The translations under genes and the position numbers were made by a program. From Micromonosporaceae bacterium (lineage in GTDB: Bacteria; Actinomycetota; Actinomycetes; Mycobacteriales; Micromonosporaceae): a DNA stretch of 5,212 bases. Shown piece by piece: positions 1-4,792 of this stretch (positions are counted from its first letter, which is position 1; each line of letters opens with the position of its first letter). The DNA lies in NCBI GenBank assembly GCA_019690055.1, contig JADGGF010000336.1, positions 1 through 5,212 on the forward strand, read 5' to 3'. The notes under the pieces were generated by a model. The model was not told the DNA's origin. It did no database searches and saw only the letters and a list, made by a program, of their open reading frames with translations.

Positions 1-1059
1 CAGTTAGCGGGGTGGCTGGCGCGGCGTCTGCTCGACAGCGGCGAATTGGACCTGTTGGTGTGGATCAGCGCGCAGAGCTGGGACGCGATCCTCACCCGCT
101 ACGCCCAGGCTGCGGCCGAGGTGATCGGCGCCGACCCCGCCGATCCCGAGCAGGCCGCCCAGGCGTTCCTGGCGCACTTGACCGCCACGACGGAGCGGTG
201 GCTGATCGTGCTGGACGATCTGGCCGACCCGAAAGACCTGGATGGGTGGTGGCCCCCGCGCACGCCGACCGGTCGGGTGGTGGTAACCACCCGCCGTCGG
301 GACGCCGCGCTGGCCGGCCACGGGCGGCTGCTGGCGGTGGATGTCTTCACGCCGGAGGAGGCCCACGCGTACCTGGCGGCGAAGTTTCGCGACCAGCCGC
401 ACCGGCTCGAGCAAGCCGACGAGCTTGTCAAGGACCTGGGGCGGCTGCCGGTGGCGTTGGCGCAGGCGGCCGCCTACATCGCCGACCGGGACCTGACCTG
501 CGCCCAGTACCGGTCCCGGTTCGCCGCCCACCCGCTGGCCCAACTCGCCCCGGACACGTGGCCGGACGAGTACGCCCGCCCGGTCGCCGTCTCCCTCATG
601 CTCTCCGTCGACCTCGCCAACCAGCTGGAACCGGCCGGGTTGGCCGGTCCGCTGCTGACCGTGCTGAGCCTGCTTGACCCCAACGGCATACCCATTGACC
701 TGCTCACCAGCAACCCGATCGTCACCTACCTCGCGCGTACGGCCGGCCGGGCCGGTGACGCCGAACAGGCCCGCGACGCGCTGACCTGCCTGACCCGGCT
801 CAACCTGGCCACTACCACCGACGTCGGTGACCCCACTGCGATCGGCCAGTCATTGATACGGGTACACGCCCTGGTCCAGCGGGCCGCCCGCGAAGACACC
901 CGGCCACCACCATCGCCTGCGCCGCGCGCGCTGCCGCCGATGCGCTCACATCTGGCCCTCGGTGGAGCGGGACACCTCCCTCGGGCAGATCCTGCGCGCC
1001 AACACCGCTGCCCTGCGTGCAAGCGCCGAAAACCACCTCTGGCATCCGCGCGCCCATGA
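1..1059 (+). CDS. NB-ARC NTPase domain fragment (N-terminal part of split STAND protein)
   Basis: This is the nucleotide-binding module of a STAND ATPase, expected to act in the cytoplasm as a nucleotide-dependent switch. The frame is open to the left edge. The first visible residues, QLAGWLARRLLDSGELD, fit directly behind a GKT P-loop, so Walker A is probably just off the window. Visible motifs, numbered from the first codon, are VWISA at 20-24, Walker B LIVLDDL at 68-74, the sensor-like VVVTTR at 93-98, and a GLPLA-type GRLPVALA at 147-154. A winged-helix region follows and ends in RVHALVQRAAR at 287-297, the equivalent of the MHD region. Sequence after about residue 300 (position 900) is Pro/Arg-rich, unlike the family, and is out-of-frame read-through to the stop at 1057-1059. 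The overlap with the TPR reading frame (962 onward) comes from this frameshift. Domain assignment is by motif recognition. Confidence 0.75.
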   Translation, partial: QLAGWLARRLLDSGELDLLVWISAQSWDAILTRYAQAAAEVIGADPADPEQAAQAFLAHLTATTERWLIVLDDLADPKDLDGWWPPRTPTGRVVVTTRRRDAALAGHGRLLAVDVFTPEEAHAYLAAKFRDQPHRLEQADELVKDLGRLPVALAQAAAYIADRDLTCAQYRSRFAAHPLAQLAPDTWPDEYARPVAVSLMLSVDLANQLEPAGLAGPLLTVLSLLDPNGIPIDLLTSNPIVTYLARTAGRAGDAEQARDALTCLTRLNLATTTDVGDPTAIGQSLIRVHALVQRAAREDTRPPPSPAPRALPPMRSHLALGGAGHLPRADPARQHRCPACKRRKPPLASARP

Positions 1060-2191
1060 GCTGCTGTTCCGAGCCGGACAAAGCCTCGGCGAGGCCGGAC
1101 TCGTCACCGCCGCCATCGACCACTTCCACACCCTGCACGCCGAAGCCCTCCGACGACTCGGCCCCGACCACCCCGTCACCCTGGCCACCCGCCATAACTC
1201 GGCCCAGTGGCGGGGCGAGACCGGGGACCTAGCCGGCGCCGCAGCCGCCTATGAGGACCTCCTAACCGACTTTCTGCGAGTGCTTGGCCCCGACGATCCC
1301 GACACCCTGGCCGCCCGTCACAACCTTGCCTTCTTGCGTGGTCAAGCGGGCGACGCAGCCGGTGCCGTCGCCGCGTACGAGGAACTGCTCGCCGACTGTC
1401 TGCGGGTTCTCGGCCCCGACCACCGCAACACCCTGACCGTCCGGGGCAACCTCGCCCGCTGGCGAGGTGAAGCGGGAGACGCAGCCGGCGCCGCAGCCGC
1501 CCAGGAGGACCTGCTGGCCGACTTCGTTCGGGTGCTCGGCCCCGACCACCCCGACACCCTGACCGCCCGTAGCGACCTCGCCCGCTGGCGAGGTGAAACA
1601 GGAGACGCGGCCGGTGCCGTGGCCGCCTACAAGGACCTCCTGACGGACAATTTGCGAATATTCGGCGCCGACCACCCCATCACCCTGACGGCCCGCGGCA
1701 ATCTCGCCGAGTGGCACGGGCGGGCGGGCGATGCAACCGCCGCCGCAGCGGCCTACGAGGACCTGCTGGCCGACTATGTGCGGGTGCTCGGCCCCGACCA
1801 CCCAAACACCCTGACCGCCCGCAGCAACCTCGCCCGCTGGCTGGGCAGAGCGGGCGACCCAGCTGGCGCCGCAGCGGCCTACGAGGTCCTACTCGCCGAC
1901 CGAGTGCGGGTGCTCGGCCCCGACCACCCCAGCACCCTCATCACCCGCATCAACCTCGCCTTCGTGCGGGGCCAAGCCGGGGACCCAGTCGGTGCCGTGG
2001 CCGCCTACGAGGCGCTGCTGGCCGACTGTCTACGGGTGCTCGGCCCCGACCACCCCTTCACCCTGACCATCCGCAACAACCTCGCCTACTGGCGCCGGAA
2101 GGCGGGGTCAACGCCCGTGGGTCAGCTAGAACGCTGGCTTCGGCGGCGGCGGTCAGCAGGGAAACCTACGGCGAAGCATGAAGACGCCTGA
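962..2191 (+). CDS. Tetratricopeptide-repeat protein (C-terminal part of split NB-ARC/TPR protein)
   Basis: This is a 409-residue reading frame that is almost entirely TPR. Residues 1-65 are helical lead-in sequence (DTSLGQILRANTAALRA and onward). Eight copies of the R-V-L-G-P-D-H-P-x-T-L motif then follow at an exact 42-residue pitch, the first LGPDH at residue 66 and the last at 360. This is the kinesin-light-chain-like TPR_10/TPR_12 type, with a repeat core like NLARWRGEAGDAAGAAAAYE. The tail is short and basic (RWLRRRRSAGK). Such arrays form superhelical protein- or ligand-binding surfaces and serve as the sensor of STAND proteins. The nominal GTG at 962 has no convincing ribosome binding site, and the frame is open well upstream of it. 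It is therefore probably an internal codon of the larger gene and not a true start. If it is translated separately, the product would be a TPR-only protein. Confidence 0.72.
   Translation: MERDTSLGQILRANTAALRASAENHLWHPRAHELLFRAGQSLGEAGLVTAAIDHFHTLHAEALRRLGPDHPVTLATRHNSAQWRGETGDLAGAAAAYEDLLTDFLRVLGPDDPDTLAARHNLAFLRGQAGDAAGAVAAYEELLADCLRVLGPDHRNTLTVRGNLARWRGEAGDAAGAAAAQEDLLADFVRVLGPDHPDTLTARSDLARWRGETGDAAGAVAAYKDLLTDNLRIFGADHPITLTARGNLAEWHGRAGDATAAAAAYEDLLADYVRVLGPDHPNTLTARSNLARWLGRAGDPAGAAAAYEVLLADRVRVLGPDHPSTLITRINLAFVRGQAGDPVGAVAAYEALLADCLRVLGPDHPFTLTIRNNLAYWRRKAGSTPVGQLERWLRRRRSAGKPTAKHEDA
1159..2112 (+). repeat. Tandem 126-bp coding repeat (7 full units plus a partial eighth)
   Basis: The string cggccccgac recurs with small changes at 1159, 1285, 1411, 1537, 1663, 1789, 1915 and 2041, exactly 126 bp apart. 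Each unit encodes one 42-residue TPR. The unit from 1663 is the most diverged (RIFGADHPITL, gcc-gac variant). The others are close enough at DNA level to recombine, so copy number may vary between strains. Confidence 0.9.
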
Positions 2192-2222
2192 TCGATTTAG
2201 ACCTTGCTTTCCTCCGATGCCA

Positions 2223-2253
2223 GGGTCTCGGTGACCCGGCCACCATGCGGCCG
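2223..2253 (+). terminator. Two small tandem hairpins after the TPR gene
   Basis: GGGTC/GACCC (2223-2227 with 2233-2237, 5-nt loop) is followed by CGGCC/GGCCG (2237-2241 with 2249-2253, 7-nt loop), about 30 bp after the TPR stop. There is no T-tract and the stems are only 5 bp. A terminator or mRNA 3'-end structure is possible but weakly supported. Confidence 0.25.
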
Positions 2254-2278
2254 TACCCTTCGATCGCCCGGACCGTCG

Positions 2279-2284
2279 TAGGAT
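2279..2284 (+). promoter_or_regulatory. Candidate -10 element (TAGGAT) for a leaderless S51-like peptidase mRNA
   Basis: TAGGAT matches the TAnnnT actinobacterial -10 pattern and ends 6 nt before the GTG at 2291, which would put the transcript start at or next to the start codon. No good -35 is visible. AGGA at 2280-2283 could instead be a Shine-Dalgarno sequence with 7-nt spacing, so the two readings compete. Confidence 0.4.
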
Positions 2285-2290
2285 TGACTC

Positions 2291-2932
2291 GTGACGATTT
2301 ACCTGGCTGGCGGAGGTTCGCACTCGCAGGAGGCCCTGGTTTGGCGCGAAGCGTTCAGCGGAATCACCCGCGCCGTGTATTGGCCGTTCGCGCTGCCGGA
2401 TGACCGCATCCCGCACGATGTCACGTCGTGGCTGCACGCCGCCCTGCACGACCTTGACATTGGTGTCAATATCGATGTCTGGCCCAGTCTCGACGGGCGC
2501 TCGTCCGCCGACCTGCGACCGTACGAGCTGCTCTTCGTCGGGGGCGGTACCACCTCGAAGCTCGCGGCGCACGTCCACGCGTACGGCTTCACCCAGCCGG
2601 TCATCGACTTCGTCACCGGTGGCGGCGGCTACCTCGGCAGCAGCGCCGGCGCCATCCTGGCGTGCGACACGATCACGATCGCGGGCCTGATCGAGGACGA
2701 CCCGGACGCGCGGGGCATGGCCGGTCTCGGCCTGGTCCCCGGCCTGTCGGTGTATCCCCATGCCGACACGTTCTCAGCCGATCCCGTCCAACTCGCCCGC
2801 GAGCTGGGGCACGACGTGATCGCCCTGCCCGAGGCGTCCGGCGTCGCCATCCGCGACGGCGAGCTGCGCGCCATCGGCCCGGATACCGTTCGCCTGATCG
2901 CGGATGCCGGCGCCACCGAACGGATCCTCTGA
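2291..2932 (+). CDS. Peptidase S51 family / class I glutamine amidotransferase-like protein (PepE-like)
   Basis: This 213-residue cytoplasmic protein is of the fold and length of bacterial dipeptidase E (aspartyl dipeptidase, about 230 aa), a serine hydrolase that cleaves Asp-X dipeptides. It starts with a strand and glycine loop, MTIYLAGGGS. LLFVGGGTTSKL at 80-91 is the second conserved Gly loop. The nucleophile elbow is YLGSSAGA at 114-121, with Ser118 the predicted nucleophile. YPHAD at 155-159 carries the likely catalytic His157, and a C-terminal IALPEASGVAIRDG segment (177-190) matches the strand region that closes the family's active site. There is no signal peptide or TM segment. GTG at 2291 is chosen because the conserved N-terminal strand begins there. 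The gene is monocistronic and convergent with the OCD-family gene. True substrate specificity cannot be read from the sequence: many actinobacterial members are only called 'type 1 glutamine amidotransferase-like'. Confidence 0.85.
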   Translation: MTIYLAGGGSHSQEALVWREAFSGITRAVYWPFALPDDRIPHDVTSWLHAALHDLDIGVNIDVWPSLDGRSSADLRPYELLFVGGGTTSKLAAHVHAYGFTQPVIDFVTGGGGYLGSSAGAILACDTITIAGLIEDDPDARGMAGLGLVPGLSVYPHADTFSADPVQLARELGHDVIALPEASGVAIRDGELRAIGPDTVRLIADAGATERIL

Positions 2933-3007
2933 AGCGGTGATCGGAGCCAGGATTGGCGCTGGCCGGGAGGCCGAGGTCCACGCGTGGGGCGACGATGCGT
3001 CGGCTGA

Positions 3008-3028
3008 TGAGCCGGGCAGCCTGGCTCA
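3008..3028. terminator. Stem-loop at the convergent gene junction
   Basis: TGAGCCGGG (3008-3016) pairs with CCTGGCTCA (3020-3028) through one G-T wobble around a 3-nt loop. It overlaps the stop codon of the minus-strand OCD-family gene and lies 75 bp after the plus-strand peptidase stop. It could end transcripts from both sides. No T-run follows on either strand, as is usual in high-GC actinomycetes. Confidence 0.4.
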
Positions 3029-3955
3029 GCCCGTCACGTGGCGGTGCAACTGGTAGAGCAGGCACGCCTCGGTTCCCGCCAGACCAACGGAGAAGAACAC
3101 CGAGATGGCGTCCGGCGGCCGCGGCGCCCCTTCGTGTCTGATCTGGCCGAGGGTCACCAGGCGCTCCCGGTAGGGCGTCCCGGCGAGCACGTTCGGCGGA
3201 TTATAGGCGTCGATCTGGTCGACGGAGTCGGTGACCAGCAGCGATGCCGCGGCAGGCAGATCCAGTCCGAACTCGGCCCGGCCCCGCTGCTTGGGGCCGA
3301 GCGTGGTGACGTGGGCCCCGGGCGCGAGCCAGCTCGCATCGATGACGGGTGAACCACTGTTGGTGGCGAGGATGACGATCTGAGCACCGTCGACCGCGGT
3401 GCGGGCGTCGTCGGCCGGTCGACATGTACCGGCCACCAGCGGGGCCACGCGCGCCGCGAACGCGGCGCGGCGCTCGGCGTCCCTGGAGTAGACCCGGACC
3501 TCCCGCAGGACCCGGACCGCGCTCAGCGCCCACAGCTGGGCGTACGCCTGGATCCCGGTGCCGACGACGGCGACGATGTCGGCCGACGGCGCGGCGAGGG
3601 CATCGGCGGCGACCGCGCCAATGGCGCCGACCCGGCGGGCACCGAGCTCATTGCCGACAGCGACCGCGAGGAGCCGGCCCGACGCGTCGTCATGCACAAC
3701 CACGACCTGGTCGCCGGCGGTCGCCGGGAAGGTGTCGTAGGAGCGGTACCCGAACCACGCACCCCTGAGCCGCCCGACCGTGAACACCAAGCGACCGCCG
3801 TCCAGTTCTGCCGCAGTGCGGGGTGGCGCACTCAACTCACCGCGGTGATGCGCATCGATCGCCTCGCCGATCCACCGTACCGCGTCGGCGGGCTGCAGCA
3901 GTCGCACAATGTCGTCATCACGCAGAACCGTCACCACGACGTCATCATCGCTCAC
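3026..3955 (-). CDS. Ornithine cyclodeaminase / mu-crystallin family protein, atypical active site
   Basis: This 309-residue protein is of typical family length. The fold binds NAD(P) and members include ornithine cyclodeaminase, archaeal alanine dehydrogenase, ketimine reductase and siderophore-pathway SbnB. Visible elements, in order: DDDIVRLLQPADAVRWIGEAI (13-33) is the N-terminal helix region. PPR46 is in the substrate-carboxylate Arg position. GNELGARRVGAIGAVAA (101-117) is the conserved Arg-x-Gly-Ala segment. The Rossmann loop is VVGTGIQAYAQLWAL (130-144). ILATNSGSPVID (195-206) and VFFSVGLAGTEACLLY (286-301) are further family blocks. Two family catalytic positions differ: the GVK lysine region reads FGYRSYDTF (R71), and the GADxPGK block that carries the ornithine cyclodeaminase Asp reads GPKQRGRAE (220-228). 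True ornithine cyclodeamination is therefore unlikely, and a reductase or dehydrogenase on another amino or imino acid is more plausible. GTG at 3955 is the only start before the in-frame stop at 3983-3985. No strong ribosome binding site is seen. Confidence 0.85.
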   Translation of the reverse strand: MSDDDVVVTVLRDDDIVRLLQPADAVRWIGEAIDAHHRGELSAPPRTAAELDGGRLVFTVGRLRGAWFGYRSYDTFPATAGDQVVVVHDDASGRLLAVAVGNELGARRVGAIGAVAADALAAPSADIVAVVGTGIQAYAQLWALSAVRVLREVRVYSRDAERRAAFAARVAPLVAGTCRPADDARTAVDGAQIVILATNSGSPVIDASWLAPGAHVTTLGPKQRGRAEFGLDLPAAASLLVTDSVDQIDAYNPPNVLAGTPYRERLVTLGQIRHEGAPRPPDAISVFFSVGLAGTEACLLYQLHRHVTG

Positions 3956-4101
3956 GACCCGTCGCGCGCCGCGTCCCTGCGGTCATCGATTAGGGCCGCA
4001 TCACACTCGTCGGGGTGGGTCGGCCGCGTCACCGACCGGCCGGCCGCGGCTTCCCGTCAGTTTGGCGCAATCCTCCACCTCGGTGAGCCGTACCGTCACC
4101 C

Positions 4102-4120
4102 CACACCGTCGGCTGGTGTG
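4102..4120. promoter_or_regulatory. Candidate operator: CACACC-N7-GGTGTG inverted repeat
   Basis: The perfect 6-bp arms are separated by 7 bp and centred about 24 bp upstream of the TAGGCT -10 candidate, so they overlap the expected -35 region of the small gene at 4145. Placement and symmetry suit a dimeric regulator site. A chance inverted repeat in GC-rich DNA is the alternative. Confidence 0.3.
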
Positions 4121-4131
4121 CGCTCGCCGGT

Positions 4132-4137
4132 TAGGCT
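4132..4137 (+). promoter_or_regulatory. Candidate -10 element (TAGGCT) for a leaderless small membrane protein mRNA
   Basis: TAGGCT is a good actinobacterial -10 hexamer. It ends 7 nt before the GTG at 4145, which puts the transcription start at or beside the start codon. No Shine-Dalgarno sequence is visible, which fits leaderless translation. The -35 is not clear. Confidence 0.45.
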
Positions 4138-4144
4138 TACGGTC

Positions 4145-4396
4145 GTGGCGGAGATCTTCGGCATCGCCGCGGTGTTCGGCTTCTTCGCGGCGGTCGTGGC
4201 CGGTCTGTACGTGATGGGCAGACGCATCCGCACCGGGCCGCGCAGGTCTGGTACCGCCGTCATCAGCCCGTTCGAGGAGATCTGGCATCCGGCCGCCTAC
4301 CGCGCCCGCCAGATCACCGAAGCCGTGCAGCAACAAGTGGCCCCGATGCCCGCACCGAGCGATCCTCCCCGGCGCGAGCACCGCCGCAAGGTCTAA
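4145..4396 (+). CDS. Small single-pass membrane protein, unknown function
   Basis: This is an 83-residue protein. Residues 2-24 (AEIFGIAAVFGFFAAVVAGLYV...) form one hydrophobic helix, immediately followed by RRIRTGPRR. By the positive-inside rule the C-terminal 55 residues should face the cytoplasm. That part has an amphipathic-looking block, ISPFEEIWHPAAYRARQITE, and a Pro-rich, basic end (SDPPRREHRRKV). I recall actinobacterial uncharacterised proteins with a similar TM-basic-'EEIWHPAAYRAR' layout but know no function for them. The open frame runs further upstream, but that part is antisense to the OCD-family gene and not protein-like. GTG at 4145 fits both the TM start and the leaderless promoter. 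Its stop overlaps the stop of the convergent 43-residue gene. Confidence 0.65.
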   Translation: MAEIFGIAAVFGFFAAVVAGLYVMGRRIRTGPRRSGTAVISPFEEIWHPAAYRARQITEAVQQQVAPMPAPSDPPRREHRRKV

Positions 4397-4524
4397 CGGC
4401 CGCGCCCTCGGCGGGTCCGGCCAATGTCGACCACCGCAGCCGCCACGCCGATGGCCACCATCACGACGACGATGGCGACGACGCTGCCGAGGCAGATCCA
4501 AACGGCCCAGCCGGCACTCTCCAC
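4393..4524 (-). CDS. Micro-protein with one TM helix (43 aa), unknown function
   Basis: The frame begins at GTG 4524 and reads VESAGWAVWICLG, then a long Val/Ile/Ala/Met helix (SVVAIVVVMVAIGVAAAVV, residues 14-32), then DIGRTRRGRGR and a TAG stop. The signs of a real gene are about 86% G/C at third positions (37 of 43 codons), a clean single TM followed by a positive tail, and a TACTCT hexamer 7 nt before the start. GTG 4524 is the only ATG/GTG/TTG start in this frame between the upstream stop (4732-4734) and the TM segment. The predicted topology is N-out, C-in. Its TAG shares four bases with the TAA of the plus-strand neighbour. No family is recognised. Confidence 0.55.
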   Translation of the reverse strand: MESAGWAVWICLGSVVAIVVVMVAIGVAAAVVDIGRTRRGRGR

Positions 4525-4531
4525 GCTGCGC

Positions 4532-4537
4532 AGAGTA
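4532..4537 (-). promoter_or_regulatory. Candidate -10 element (TACTCT, minus strand) for the 43-aa gene
   Basis: On the minus strand TACTCT fits TAnnnT and ends 7 nt before the GTG at 4524, again implying a leaderless mRNA. No Shine-Dalgarno sequence or clear -35 is present. Confidence 0.35.
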
Positions 4538-4560
4538 CCGCCAGTGAAGGTGACCAGGGG

Positions 4561-4590
4561 CGCCGGTACGTACTGGCGATCGTCACGATC
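4561..4590. promoter_or_regulatory. Two abutting palindromes upstream of the 43-aa gene
   Basis: CGCCGGTAC-GTACTGGCG (4561-4578) is an 18-bp palindrome with one mismatched pair. It is followed directly by GATCGT-C-ACGATC (4578-4590), a perfect 6-bp inverted repeat with a 1-bp centre. Both lie just upstream of the expected -35 of the minus-strand micro-gene. They look like regulator-binding sites, but the regulator is unknown. Confidence 0.35.
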
Positions 4591-4791
4591 ACCGGGCGCT
4601 CGGGCGCCACCGGCGGTGCCACCGCGACACCGGCCGTCCGGCTGCGGCTTTCCCGCCAGCCCGCCGGAGCGGCTCGACGGCCGTGGCCCGAGGGTAGCTT
4701 CTTTGGCCGCGAGCGCTGCGGCGGGGGTTGGCTACAGCGTTATATATTGACGCGATTCGCTCTTTGTATGGCCGGCTCTGGGTGGACCGGC
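4591..4791. other. Apparently non-coding interval with an AT-rich island
   Basis: Open frames across this stretch have poor third-position GC and Arg/Pro-rich shadow-like translations, so I call no gene. Near its end, positions 4739-4770 are distinctly AT-rich for this genome (ttatatattga, tctttgtatg). The weak hairpin GCGTTA/TGACGC (4737-4742 with 4748-4753) lies there. Confidence 0.4.
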
Positions 4792-4792
4792 T
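4770..4792 (-). terminator. Hairpin directly after the secreted-protein gene stop
   Basis: GCCGG (4771-4775) pairs with CCGGC (4787-4791), extended by a G-T wobble, with an 11-nt loop. It sits at the 3' end of the minus-strand gene whose stop codon is 4792-4794. The stem is short and no T-tract follows, so this is a weak terminator candidate. Confidence 0.25.

Larger units (their letters stand above)
1..2191 (+). pseudogene. Frameshifted NB-ARC / tetratricopeptide-repeat (STAND-type) NTPase gene, 5' partial
   Basis: Read as a single gene, this would be a STAND NTPase: a nucleotide-binding switch domain followed by a TPR sensor array. The NB-ARC part reads in frame 1 up to Asp-Thr at about position 900. 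The best continuation (PATTIACAARAAADAL, high third-position GC) is in frame 3 from about 900 to 947. The stretch HIWPSVERDTSLGQILRAN and all TPRs are in frame 2. Each switch fits loss of one base, one near 897-902 and one near 947-951. Together the three segments give the continuous linker usual in this family between the winged-helix end (VHALVQ) and the TPRs. The 5' end, with Walker A and any N-terminal effector, lies outside the window. This is either a real pseudogene or two sequencing indels. The two fragments are described separately below. Confidence 0.72.
3956..4144. other. Divergent intergenic region with inverted repeats
   Basis: This 189-bp space lies between the divergently read OCD-family gene and the small membrane protein gene. 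It holds CACACC-N7-GGTGTG (4102-4120) and GGTGA-N9-TCACC (4082-4086 with 4096-4100). A direct repeat of cggccgcg occurs at 4021 and 4041. It should contain promoters for both neighbours, but only the TAGGCT near the plus gene is convincing. No small gene is seen here. Confidence 0.45.

Noticed and set aside
895..1059. Programmed ribosomal frameshift joining the NB-ARC and TPR parts
   Set aside because: Family-like sequence needs two consecutive shifts of the same sign about 50 nt apart, and no slippery heptamer or clear stimulatory structure is seen. Indels or sequencing errors are simpler.
1262..1801. Long minus-strand reading frame opposite the TPR array
   Set aside because: It is repetitive only because the opposite strand is, and its translation mirrors the TPR codons. 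It is a shadow frame.
1159..2112. CRISPR-like periodic repeat
   Set aside because: The 126-bp period is an exact multiple of three, the whole unit is conserved and coding (TPR), and there are no short repeats with unique spacers.
3692..4144. Longer N-terminus for the small plus-strand membrane protein
   Set aside because: The upstream part overlaps the OCD-family gene in antisense and does not look like protein. The TM segment and promoter candidate support GTG 4145.
4001..4501. Minus-strand frame of 166 residues
   Set aside because: It runs antisense to the 83-aa gene and out of frame with the 43-aa gene. Its His/Arg/Gly-rich composition is typical of shadow frames in GC-rich DNA.
4424..4750. 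Plus-strand frame of 108 residues (Thr-rich start, then Arg/Pro-rich)
   Set aside because: Its first part is the antisense of the micro-gene TM segment, and the rest has poor third-position GC and no recognisable domain.
4747..4769. Promoter from TTGACG and the downstream TTGTAT
   Set aside because: The spacing between the hexamers is only about 11 bp, and no plus-strand gene follows.
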